Of a stretch of DNA of 39,460 nucleotides, positions 1-7,925 are shown piece after piece (within the stretch, counting starts at the first letter, position 1; each line of letters begins with the position of its first letter). The position numbers and the translations under genes are program-made. The notes beneath the pieces were generated by a model. That model was not told the DNA's origin, did not search any database, and saw only the letters and a list, made by a program, of their open reading frames with translations. The DNA is from Bacteroidota bacterium. GTDB lineage: Bacteria > Bacteroidota > Bacteroidia > UBA7662. Where the stretch lies: NCBI GenBank assembly GCA_027485465.1, contig JAIXRA010000107.1:1-39460 (forward strand). Direction: 5' to 3'.

Positions 1-1230
1 CGTTGCCATTGGAAAGCCTGCGCATTGGTGGCACTGACGGCAATGCTCACGGGCGTGTTTCGAGGAACCGTCAAACCGGATACGGGCTGAGCCGTTATGG
101 TGGCGGCAGCCTGAATGCTCACCGTTCCAGCAACAAACTGGGTATAAGGAATCACATCGGCATTAAAATCGGCGTATTCACAATTGCCGGCGGTGGCCAA
201 GTCCCAACCAAGGGTCGTCGAAGGAGACGAGGAAGGAGTCCCGGTAATGCGGAATTTAACGCGGAACAGCAAACCGGAGAGGTTCACCGGGTTAAGGTCA
301 AACCAGGCCACCCGAAACTGACGACCCAACCCTGGGAAAATACCGCAATTTGACAAAAACCCGGACGTATTTATGGAAGGATGCACATCGCTCACCATCC
401 CCAGGCATTGCAATTGGGTGCTATCGTAGGTGATGGCCATGGAAATGGCGGCTACGCCGTTCAATTGATCCACCGATACCGGAATGGATACCGTATCCCC
501 CGTACAACCGGCCACCGAACCAATGTTGGTAACAATGGGGGTCACCACTCGAAGGGTCGAGGCATTCGAAAAGAGGGGCGCACCGCAGGCACCGTTCACT
601 TGGACCCGGTACACGGTGTTATCCAAAGCAGAGGTTATTCCCGTCAATTGCAAAGTAGCCGATGTGGCGCCAGCAACCCCGGAACCGTTACTTAGGTTGG
701 TCCAGGCACTGCCGCTTTGGCGTTGCCATTGGTAGGTGGCCGCGTTGGTGGCTACGACCGCAAGGGATACCGAGCCGCCGGCCAGGGCTTGCACCGTGGG
801 ATTGGGTTGCTGGGTGAGGGCCGGAGCAACGGCTGCACCTACACCGCCGTTGGTAAAGGTTACATTGTTAATAACATTCGCCGCAGAATCGGCCAATTCA
901 CAATTACCAGCGTTTTGAAGATCCCAGGAAAGGGTTGAGTTCCCGGTAGCCCGAAAACGCATATTCAACAAAAGCCCGTTCACACTAACAGGTACCAAGT
1001 TGAACCAAGCGACCCGAACCTGTGGCTGCGTTCCCTGGGTCGTTGCATTCACGATAAGGTTGGATCCCAACGCAGGCAGTGCATTGCTAAAACCAACAAA
1101 AGTCAAGGTACCTCCGTTGTAGTTTAGGGACAAGGATATCGCACCCAAATTGTTGGCATTGAGGATGTTAATGGGAACCGAAACGGTGTCACCTCCACAG
1201 GCTTGGACATTGCCGGCTTGGACTTGAATC
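1..1230 (-). repeat. 720-base coding repeat (cohesin-like plus Ig-like unit)
   Basis: Equivalent points of the two protein units lie exactly 240 codons apart; for example the bases encoding QWQ recur at positions 1-12 and 721-732 with the same 12-mer. Outside such short matches the units have diverged at nucleotide level, so this is an old domain duplication rather than a recent tandem copy. More units may exist beyond the left edge. Confidence 0.7.
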
Positions 1231-1331
1231 GTCTGAGCGTTGGCCACCTTGAGGCCACTCGTTGCCGTGATCAAAAACAGAACGAACGCAGCAAAAGCTG
1301 ATGCCGTTGAACGCAAAAGGTTGGTTTTCAT
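1..1331 (-). CDS. Secreted protein with alternating cohesin-like and Ig-like domains (3' end beyond window)
   Basis: The reading frame stays open from an ATG at 1331 to the left edge, giving 443 codons without a stop; the C-terminus lies outside. Residues 1-32 are a signal peptide (hydrophobic core around 12-22, cleavage after ANA). Two copies of a roughly 240-residue unit follow. Each unit has a cohesin-like beta-sandwich (about 34-163 and 266-405, both with a GDTVS.P start, a VAWF strand and an AGNCE.AD motif) and an Ig-like domain (about 170-262 and 408 onward, both with QWQ). Cohesin-type domains mediate protein binding, and in Bacteroidota they occur in large exported proteins. A T9SS tail is expected past the edge but cannot be seen. 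The gene lies 64 bases downstream of the dockerin-like gene in the same direction. The cohesin assignment is by pattern and is good but not certain; partner and role are unknown. Confidence 0.8.
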   Translation of the reverse strand, partial: MKTNLLRSTASAFAAFVLFLITATSGLKVANAQTIQVQAGNVQACGGDTVSVPINILNANNLGAISLSLNYNGGTLTFVGFSNALPALGSNLIVNATTQGTQPQVRVAWFNLVPVSVNGLLLNMRFRATGNSTLSWDLQNAGNCELADSAANVINNVTFTNGGVGAAVAPALTQQPNPTVQALAGGSVSLAVVATNAATYQWQRQSGSAWTNLSNGSGVAGATSATLQLTGITSALDNTVYRVQVNGACGAPLFSNASTLRVVTPIVTNIGSVAGCTGDTVSIPVSVDQLNGVAAISMAITYDSTQLQCLGMVSDVHPSINTSGFLSNCGIFPGLGRQFRVAWFDLNPVNLSGLLFRVKFRITGTPSSSPSTTLGWDLATAGNCEYADFNADVIPYTQFVAGTVSIQAAATITAQPVSGLTVPRNTPVSIAVSATNAQAFQWQ

Positions 1332-1395
1332 AGTTGTTGGTTTGGAGGGGTATCGTAGAGGATAAAAGTCGTGGGGACTATGGGCAAATGAGTGC

Positions 1396-2781
1396 TTAGC
1401 GACGGATTACAAGAGGCCATTGACGGGCAAAATCAGAGGGATTGTTGGTATTTCCAGAACCTGAAACAACCCCTACACGGACCAAGTAACGGCCCTCGGA
1501 CCATTGTTCCACCGGCAATTCAATCCGTGTTTTTCCGGAAGGAAGGCGGTCCCGATCTTGAGACCAAACCAAACGACCCCGGCTATCGTAAACCACCACG
1601 CTCAATTGTTCGACACCTGTAGGAAAATGCAAGTCCAAGGCACTGAAATCCCCTGCAGGATTGGGGTAAAGCCCCGCCTGCCAAGAACCGGAAGCAGGGA
1701 CCACTTTGGGTAGACGCAGATCGGCCATGGGGTAGGCTTCGCCGTCGGGTCCGGCCATTTCGCTCAAATCCCGGGGGACCCAAGGTGCCGCGGAGGAACC
1801 GCGGACCAAGATCTCAAAGAGGGGTTCCCCGGTCACCGGTACAACCCCCTCGACATCGCTCCAACCCAAACGAAATTCACCCCCTTGGCAAGACCAGGAT
1901 AAATCACCCGGAGGCAAGGAAGAACGAACATCGAGGATTTCGAGGCCCGATGGAACGCCCGCCACCACAGACAGGGCCGAAATCGCACCCTCAAAGCCGG
2001 TGGTAACCGGAATCCACGTACCGTTCGATTCCTCGGAAGCCAAACCGTTGTATTCCATCATCAAACGAACAGGCTGGCGCAAATTGGAAGGCACATAACT
2101 AGCATTCACATCCCCGTAGATCAGGCCCTTGAAATCCAGGGTCTGGGTCTGGCCGTTTGCGGTCAAGGTTGGCGCCTCAAAAGCCCAATCCCCCACATTG
2201 AACGAGGTCACAAGATTGGAGAAGCGACGGGTAATGAGGAGGGCATCGTTGGAATTGACCGAATTGGTATTGTTAACATCCCCGGCTTTGAGTCTTATTC
2301 CTACCAGTGGCGCGGTACCCGTAAAAAACTGACGAACTCGTAGGGCATCCGTAGCGTTTACCCCGCCCCAAGGTTTGTTTGATGTCGCCCCAAGAGTGTA
2401 GTTGCCGTCGGGAAACTGACTGATTTCATAGGCACCGCTTGCGTTGGTGGTGGCAGTAGAAACCACGACCGCCAAGTTGTTGACCAAACGCACCTGGCAA
2501 TTGGTCAAAACAGACTGCGCCGTATTGTCGTAACGCAGGACCCCTAAAACTTTGTTATCCTGGTAGGTTTGTTGAATACCCTGACTCAAACGGGCTTGGG
2601 TTCCCGAACCCAGTCCCAGATGGAAAGGCTGACCCAAGGTGAAGGACCATTGAACCCCCGCATTGCTCCAATCCTTGCCCGCCGTGGAGGTCCCGGACTG
2701 AGCAAAAAGCGAACCTGACAGGCCTAAACCAAAAAGCAAGAAGGCAGGCAAATACAAGGCGAATCTTCGGTGGATTTGCAT
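1396..2781 (-). CDS. T9SS-exported protein with dockerin-like segment
   Basis: 461 residues. A signal peptide spans 1-28 (cleavage near LFAQ). Residues 38-73 resemble the short N-terminal module ending in a QGIQQ-type motif found in many Bacteroidota T9SS cargo proteins. Residues 78-134 look like an SdrD-B/carboxypeptidase-regulatory beta-sandwich (NASGAYEI, FPDGNYTL). Residues 135-188 resemble a dockerin pair: the second half has a clear calcium-loop pattern (GDVNNTNSVNSNDALLI), while the first (GGVNATDALRVRQF) has lost the opening Asp. Residues 366-461 form a type A T9SS sorting domain, starting at the YPNPAGD motif and ending in VIRR. The protein should therefore cross the outer membrane through the T9SS and be processed by PorU, which is encoded at the other end of this window. 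Its biological role is unknown. The gene precedes the cohesin-like gene by 64 bases. Confidence 0.85.
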   Translation of the reverse strand: MQIHRRFALYLPAFLLFGLGLSGSLFAQSGTSTAGKDWSNAGVQWSFTLGQPFHLGLGSGTQARLSQGIQQTYQDNKVLGVLRYDNTAQSVLTNCQVRLVNNLAVVVSTATTNASGAYEISQFPDGNYTLGATSNKPWGGVNATDALRVRQFFTGTAPLVGIRLKAGDVNNTNSVNSNDALLITRRFSNLVTSFNVGDWAFEAPTLTANGQTQTLDFKGLIYGDVNASYVPSNLRQPVRLMMEYNGLASEESNGTWIPVTTGFEGAISALSVVAGVPSGLEILDVRSSLPPGDLSWSCQGGEFRLGWSDVEGVVPVTGEPLFEILVRGSSAAPWVPRDLSEMAGPDGEAYPMADLRLPKVVPASGSWQAGLYPNPAGDFSALDLHFPTGVEQLSVVVYDSRGRLVWSQDRDRLPSGKTRIELPVEQWSEGRYLVRVGVVSGSGNTNNPSDFARQWPLVIRR

Positions 2782-2797
2782 AAAGGGGTGTTTTTGA

Positions 2798-2827
2798 TAA
2801 AAGTACTAATCTTTTTTCAAAAACAAA
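2798..2827 (-). promoter_or_regulatory. Candidate Bacteroidota promoter for the dockerin-like gene
   Basis: On the minus strand TTTG (2824-2827) is followed after 18 bases by TACTTTTA (2798-2805), one mismatch from the TAnnTTTG consensus. The start codon at 2781 would then have a leader of only about 10 bases. The 9-mer ACTTTTATC at this box recurs upstream of the cohesin-like gene. It is a pattern match only. Confidence 0.35.
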
Positions 2828-2896
2828 CCCCTACGAAACCCTTGTTCTGCGGCCTCCGGTCAGATAAAGGCCTGACTATCTATGATTTCGGCTTGC

Positions 2897-4087
2897 CTAA
2901 ATCTCAATGAGCATGCGATAAGGGTCCTCCAAAAATTCTTTGACGCGGACCAAGAAACTCACCGAATCTTTGCCGTCGATCAGACGGTGGTCGTAACTGA
3001 GTGCGATGTACATGATAGGTCGGATAACCACCTGACCCTGAAGGGCGATGGGGCGCTCGACGATATTGTGCATACCAAGAATAGCGCTCTGTGGAGCGTT
3101 GATGATAGGGGTCGACAGCATCGACCCAAAAACACCCCCGTTGGTGATGGTGAAGGTGCCCCCTGCCATTTCATCAACCGACAAGGTCCCTTCCCGGGCT
3201 TTGCCGGCCAAACGAGCAATTTCCCTCTCGATTTCGTGCAGGGCCAAGTGATCGGCTCCACGAACCACGGGCACCATTAAGCCCCGCGGGGCCGATACGG
3301 CGATGCTGAGATCGACATAATCGTGGTAAACCAAATCCTCGCCATCCAACCCGGCATTAATCACCGGAAACTCGCGCAATGCCAAGCATACCGCTTTGGC
3401 GAACAAAGACATGAAACCCAAACCAACACCGTAGCGCTCTTTGAACGAGTCCTTGTAACGGGACCGCATCTCCATGAGTGGGCCCATGTTCACCTCGTTG
3501 AAGGTGGTCAACATGGCGGTTTCGTTTTTGACGGCCACCAAGCGGCGGGCTATGGTTTTGCGGAGTTGGCTCATGCGCTCTCTGCGCTGAGGACCGGAGG
3601 GACCGGAGGACCGAACGATGGGATCGGGCCGATTGGACGCCGGCGCAAGTGATGACGATCCGAGAGGAGCCGAGGAATCAGGCACTGAAGGAGCCGAGGA
3701 CATCGCCAGGGCAGCAGCAGCTGGGGCGGGGGGCGCAGCGGGCGGGGCGGGGGGCGCAGCGGTCGGGGCGGGGGGCGCAGCCGCCGGAGCAGCAGCAGCG
3801 GAAGCGACGGGTGCAGCCGGCGCGTCAGATGCAGGTCCCCCTTCAGCCGCATCGGTCTGGATGCGAGCCACCAAGGCACCCACCGCCACCGTGGTTCCTT
3901 CAGGGATGAGAATTTCGAGGATCCCTGCTTGCTCGGCGTTTACTTCCATGGTCGCCTTGTCGGTCTCCAATTCGCATAACATATCATCCATTCGAACGGA
4001 CTCTCCGTTCTTTTTGAACCACTTTCCAATCACCACTTCGGTGATGGATTCTCCAACCGCGGGTATTACAACATCAAGGGTCGCCAT
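2897..4087 (-). CDS. sucB: 2-oxoglutarate dehydrogenase E2, dihydrolipoyl succinyltransferase, without visible E3-binding domain
   Basis: 396 residues. This is the core-forming E2 of the 2-oxoglutarate dehydrogenase complex, transferring the succinyl group from lipoamide to CoA. Residues 1-77 are the lipoyl domain with the lipoylation site ETDKATME (Lys44). Residues 79-168 are a Pro/Ala/Ser-rich linker that includes three heptads of the APPAPxA type. Residues about 170-396 are the catalytic acyltransferase domain, with TFNEVNM and the active-site SYDHRLIDG (His367, Asp371). The peripheral subunit-binding domain that normally sits between lipoyl and catalytic domains in bacterial SucB (about 35 residues, with a G-x-G-G-R-x-x-x-x-D pattern) is not recognisable here. 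The gene follows sucA by 54 bases on the same strand, so co-transcription is likely. Family assignment is secure; the missing domain is discussed as a finding. Confidence 0.96.
   Translation of the reverse strand: MATLDVVIPAVGESITEVVIGKWFKKNGESVRMDDMLCELETDKATMEVNAEQAGILEILIPEGTTVAVGALVARIQTDAAEGGPASDAPAAPVASAAAAPAAAPPAPTAAPPAPPAAPPAPAAAALAMSSAPSVPDSSAPLGSSSLAPASNRPDPIVRSSGPSGPQRRERMSQLRKTIARRLVAVKNETAMLTTFNEVNMGPLMEMRSRYKDSFKERYGVGLGFMSLFAKAVCLALREFPVINAGLDGEDLVYHDYVDLSIAVSAPRGLMVPVVRGADHLALHEIEREIARLAGKAREGTLSVDEMAGGTFTITNGGVFGSMLSTPIINAPQSAILGMHNIVERPIALQGQVVIRPIMYIALSYDHRLIDGKDSVSFLVRVKEFLEDPYRMLIEI
3722..3784. repeat. Three 21-base tandem repeats inside sucB
   Basis: Three consecutive 21-mers, very GC-rich and differing only at their edges, encode the Pro/Ala heptads at residues about 101-122 of SucB. 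On the plus strand the tract carries several runs of four or more G, so a G-quadruplex could form on the non-coding strand. The unit is a whole number of codons, so copy-number change would not shift the frame. Confidence 0.85.
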
Positions 4088-4141
4088 GAGAATGTTTTTG
4101 AATTTTGGGGCCTAAAATCAGAGAGGAAATAATGGAGTTAA

Positions 4142-6841
4142 CTAAAGTGTAAATGCTTGAACAACAATGTTTTGTTGTTCTTTTTCGTGAACCTTGGCAT
4201 AACCCGTTGCGGGTGATGCACTGGACTTCCTGGATATCAGTTTGAGGTTACGGTTTTGTTCGAATCGTAACATATAGGTCCAGGCCCCCATGTTCTTGGG
4301 CTCTTCCTGAACCCAATAATACTCGGCCTTGGGATAACGCAGGTACAAGGCGTCCAGCTGGGGCTCGGGCATCGGATACAATTGTTCGAAACGGACCAAA
4401 GCAACATCCTTTCGTTTGTTTTCTCGGCGATAGGCTAACAAATCGTAATATATTTTTCCGGTGCAAAAAACAACCCGTAACACTTTGCGCGGATCGGCCT
4501 CGGCGTCGTCGATAATTTCCCTAAAACCTCCGGTCGTCAATTCATCCAACCCAGATACACAGGACGGATGCCGTAACAATCCCTTGGGCGTCATCACGAT
4601 CAATGGTTTGCGGAATTCCCACGCTTGTTGCCTGCGTATCAAATGAAAGAAATTAGCTGGACTCGTACAATTGGCCACCACCATGTTCATTTCGGCTGCC
4701 AATTGCAAAAAGCGTTCAGGGCGGGCACTGGAATGCTCGGGACCCTGGCCTTCGTAACCATGGGGCAACAAAAGAACCAAACCGTTCATGCGCCGCCACT
4801 TGGATTCGCCGCTGCTTAGAAATTGGTCAATGACGGTTTGGGCACCGTTCGAAAAATCTCCGAACTGGGCTTCCCAAACCACCAAGGCATTGGGGGAGGC
4901 CATCGAATAACCGTACTCAAAACCCAGAACGGCGTATTCGGATAAGAGGGAATTGTAAATAGAAAATGGACCTTGGGCCTCAATCGGGAGATGGTTCAAA
5001 AAAACATGCAAGCGATTGTCCTTTTCATCTCTGGCAGCGGCATGACGATGCGAAAAGGTACCCCTCACCACATCCTGTCCAGAAATTCGAACTTTGCGGC
5101 CGTCGGATAGCAAACTACCGTAGGCCAGCAACTCGGCCAAGGCCCAATTAATCTGACCTTGTTGGTAAGATTCCCGGCGCTCATCCATGAGTTTTTGGAC
5201 TTTGCGAAGAACCTGGAAATCGTTGGGAACGGTCGTAAGTGCCTCCAGGACTGCGTCCAGCTTGGAACGCTCCACCCCGGTGGCGGGGGATTGGTTAAAA
5301 TCTTCGTAAGTCGCCTTGCGCATCACGGCCCATTGTTGTTCCAAAGGCTGCAAGGCATAGGGCACGGCGTTTTGTTTGACCTTGTTCAAGCGATCTTGAA
5401 GCATGGATTTGAAGCTGTTCTCCATTTCAACCGCCAGATCAGCAGTCACCTGACCGCTCTGTTCCAACCGGGTCGAATAGACTTTGCGAGGATCCGGGTG
5501 GTTCTCAATCAAACCATAAAGGGTGGGTTGGGTAAACTTGGGCTCATCGGATTCGTTGTGCCCATGCCTTCTGTAACACAACATATCCACATAGAAGTCT
5601 CGACCAAACTGCTGCCTGAAGGCAACGGCCATTTCGACCGCAAAAACAACTGCTTCGGCATCATCCCCGTTCACGTGAAGGACAGGACAGCCCAAACCCA
5701 AAGCCACCGAGGTACAATAGTCCGAGGAACGGGCATCATCAAAATCGGTGGTAAAACCGATTTGGTTGTTGATCACAAAATGCAGGGTTCCACCGGTTTG
5801 ATACCCCTTGAGCCTGGACATTTGGGCCACTTCCGAAGCCACGCCTTGACCGGCCAGGGCCGCATCACCGTGAATAAGAATCGGAAGGATTCGACGATAG
5901 TCTTTGGCATAAAGCATATCGCATTTGGCTCTTACAAATCCTTGAAGTACAGGATCTACAGCCTCCAAGTGCGATGGATTGGGCACTAAATCCAAATGCA
6001 CCGTACGACCCTCCTCCAGATTCACCTGGGAGGCAAAGCCCAAATGGTATTTGACATCTCCGTCTCCAAAGCTGAGGTCTGGATCCTTGATGCCTTCAAA
6101 TTCATTAAAAATATACTCGTAGGTTTTGCCGAGGGTGTTGGCGAGGACATTGAGGCGCCCTCGGTGGGCCATGCCGACTGCAACGGCTTCAATGCCCAAT
6201 TCGGATCCACGCCGTATAATGGCGTCCAAGGCGGGAATGGTATTCTCCCCACCTTCGAGAGAAAAGCGCTTTTGCCCAACAAATTTCTTGTGCAAAAAAT
6301 TTTCGAAAACAACGGCTTCGTTTAACTTTTGGAGAATACGCTTCTTTTTGTCCAAATCAAAGCCGTAATCGGGGGAACGGTTCTCGAAATAATCCCGGCA
6401 CCAGTCCCGAATTTCTCTCTCGCGGATGTGTTGAAATTCAAAGCCGAGGCTACCCCCGTAACAGGCCTGCATATCTTCCAGGGCTTGTCCCAGGGTTTTG
6501 CCTCCGGTAGCGGCAAAAACGCGGGGCAGGTCTTCCTGGCCTAAGCCAAATAGCGCCGGATCCAACCCAGGGTTCCGGTCTTTGCGGGGGCGGATGGGGT
6601 TGGTTTGGGCAACGAGGTGAGCCCGATTCCGGTAGGCTTCCAGCAAGAGCGCGGCTTGAATTTCTTTGACAACTTCTTGGGAGGAGCCTCGTCTTGGGGC
6701 TCCTTCAACTTGGGCAAAATCAAAGCCCTCAAAAAAACGGGCCCATTCCAAATCCACCGAGGCCGGATCGTTGTTGTACTGTTGGTACAAGCCTTCGATA
6801 GCTACGGCATCGGAAGCGGTCAAAAACGAAAACTGATGCAT
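4142..6841 (-). CDS. sucA: 2-oxoglutarate dehydrogenase E1 component
   Basis: 899 residues, normal for the family. It is the thiamine-diphosphate enzyme that decarboxylates 2-oxoglutarate and passes the succinyl group to the lipoyl arm of SucB in the TCA cycle. The N-terminus (FLTASDAVAIEGLYQQY) is the usual E1o start and supports the ATG at 6841. Signature stretches include GMAHRGRLNVLANTLGK, the HGDAALAGQGV and NNQIGFTT region of the cofactor site, HVNGDDAEAV, and the C-terminal half with PHGYEGQGPEHSSARPERFLQ-type substrate-site residues. sucB follows 54 bases downstream. No lipoamide dehydrogenase gene is present in the window. Confidence 0.98.
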   Translation of the reverse strand: MHQFSFLTASDAVAIEGLYQQYNNDPASVDLEWARFFEGFDFAQVEGAPRRGSSQEVVKEIQAALLLEAYRNRAHLVAQTNPIRPRKDRNPGLDPALFGLGQEDLPRVFAATGGKTLGQALEDMQACYGGSLGFEFQHIREREIRDWCRDYFENRSPDYGFDLDKKKRILQKLNEAVVFENFLHKKFVGQKRFSLEGGENTIPALDAIIRRGSELGIEAVAVGMAHRGRLNVLANTLGKTYEYIFNEFEGIKDPDLSFGDGDVKYHLGFASQVNLEEGRTVHLDLVPNPSHLEAVDPVLQGFVRAKCDMLYAKDYRRILPILIHGDAALAGQGVASEVAQMSRLKGYQTGGTLHFVINNQIGFTTDFDDARSSDYCTSVALGLGCPVLHVNGDDAEAVVFAVEMAVAFRQQFGRDFYVDMLCYRRHGHNESDEPKFTQPTLYGLIENHPDPRKVYSTRLEQSGQVTADLAVEMENSFKSMLQDRLNKVKQNAVPYALQPLEQQWAVMRKATYEDFNQSPATGVERSKLDAVLEALTTVPNDFQVLRKVQKLMDERRESYQQGQINWALAELLAYGSLLSDGRKVRISGQDVVRGTFSHRHAAARDEKDNRLHVFLNHLPIEAQGPFSIYNSLLSEYAVLGFEYGYSMASPNALVVWEAQFGDFSNGAQTVIDQFLSSGESKWRRMNGLVLLLPHGYEGQGPEHSSARPERFLQLAAEMNMVVANCTSPANFFHLIRRQQAWEFRKPLIVMTPKGLLRHPSCVSGLDELTTGGFREIIDDAEADPRKVLRVVFCTGKIYYDLLAYRRENKRKDVALVRFEQLYPMPEPQLDALYLRYPKAEYYWVQEEPKNMGAWTYMLRFEQNRNLKLISRKSSASPATGYAKVHEKEQQNIVVQAFTL

Positions 6842-6890
6842 GGAAACCTTGAAATTGGGTGTTACAAATAGACAACCTGAAAGAACAAAG

Positions 6891-6898
6891 CAAAATTA
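6891..6898 (-). promoter_or_regulatory. Candidate -7 box for sucAB
   Basis: On the minus strand TAATTTTG is an exact match to the Bacteroidota TAnnTTTG box, about 50 bases before the sucA start. No TTTG is found at the expected spacing upstream, so only half of the promoter pattern is present. The region is shared with the divergent epimerase gene. Confidence 0.35.
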
Positions 6899-6926
6899 TA
6901 CCATCTTAAGCTGTAAATAATTGCAT

Positions 6927-7925
6927 ATGCAACAAAATTCATCAAACACTATTTTATCATCACCCTCCATTTCATCCAAAGAATCTTCCCACCCGCCGGT
7001 TGTTCTGATTGCCGGAGGCTCCGGGCTCATCGGTACAGCACTGAGCCAATACCTATTGGGCCTGGGTGCCCATGTTCGCATCCTGACTCGCTCAGTGCCC
7101 ACCAAGCCAGCATGGGGGTCCAACCTAAGTTTCGTTACCTGGGACCCCCAATCTGCGGTCATGGACCCGGCTGCCCTCCGAGGCGTCACCCACGTTGTTA
7201 ACCTGGCCGGCTCAGGTATTGCGGACAAGGCATGGACCTCGGCCCGCCGCAAGGATTTGCTCTTGAGTCGAACCCAAAGCGCGGATTGCCTGGCGGCCGC
7301 CCTTCAACGGGCTTCGGAACAGGGAGCTACCCCTGTTGAGCGCATTGTCACCGCCTCGGCCATCGGGTATTACGCGAATGGGGAGGCCGTGGCCACCGAA
7401 CAAAGCCCGAAAGGATCTGGATTTCTCGCCGAACTGACCAGCGAATGGGAAAAACACAGCGCGCCATTGGGGACCTGGGCCCCGCTTACCACGCTGCGCA
7501 TTGGTTTGGTTCTTTCGGCCCGTGGGGGCCTCCTGCGTCCCCTCCTCCCTGTCACTCAACTGGGTCTAGGTGCCTGCATTGGTTCTGGGCGACAATGGAT
7601 GTCCTGGATTCACGAAAAAGACATGGTGCGTTTGATCGTGCATGCGTTGTTTGACACGGAATGGCCATCGGGCGTCTACAATGCCGTGGCACCGTTACCA
7701 CGCAGGCACCTGGGCTTTATGCGCTCTTTGGCCAAGGCCCTGCACCGACCTCTCTGGATGGCCTTGCCTGGATGGCCCCTGCGATGGATTATGGGACCTC
7801 GATCGACCCTCATCCTGGAAGGGGTCTTGGCCTCCTCCCAAAAAGTACAGGACCAGGGATTTGTCTATGATTTCCCCGACTTGGACGTTGCCCTCAACGA
7901 TTTGGTTGGAAAATCAGGTCTCTAA
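6927..7925 (+). CDS. TIGR01777-type NAD(P)-dependent epimerase/dehydratase
   Basis: 332 residues from the ATG at 6927; a TTG two codons earlier is possible but less likely. It belongs to the extended short-chain dehydrogenase family represented by E. coli YfcH, whose substrate is unknown. A Rossmann dinucleotide motif is visible near the N-terminus (LIAGGSGLIGTALSQYL), then VVNLAGSGIADKAW, the TASAIGYYAN active-site region, and the C-terminal DUF1731-type tail (LEGVLASSQKVQDQGFVYDFPDL). It runs opposite to sucA and its last 12 bases overlap the 3' end of the convergent oxidoreductase gene. About 20 residues before the Rossmann motif are Ser-rich and probably disordered. Confidence 0.92.
   Translation: MQQNSSNTILSSPSISSKESSHPPVVLIAGGSGLIGTALSQYLLGLGAHVRILTRSVPTKPAWGSNLSFVTWDPQSAVMDPAALRGVTHVVNLAGSGIADKAWTSARRKDLLLSRTQSADCLAAALQRASEQGATPVERIVTASAIGYYANGEAVATEQSPKGSGFLAELTSEWEKHSAPLGTWAPLTTLRIGLVLSARGGLLRPLLPVTQLGLGACIGSGRQWMSWIHEKDMVRLIVHALFDTEWPSGVYNAVAPLPRRHLGFMRSLAKALHRPLWMALPGWPLRWIMGPRSTLILEGVLASSQKVQDQGFVYDFPDLDVALNDLVGKSGL

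Noticed and set aside
1-353. Plus-strand open frame at the left edge
   Set aside because: The minus strand here codes continuously for the cohesin/Ig protein with repeat-conserved residues; the plus frame is low-complexity antisense.
2840-2880. Possible terminator after sucB
   Set aside because: Only short stems (GTCAG/CTGAC, GGCC/GGCC) with no following T-run; too weak to call.
5159-5989. Plus-strand open frame (about 276 codons) opposite sucA
   Set aside because: It is fully antisense to well-conserved sucA sequence and shows no family features.
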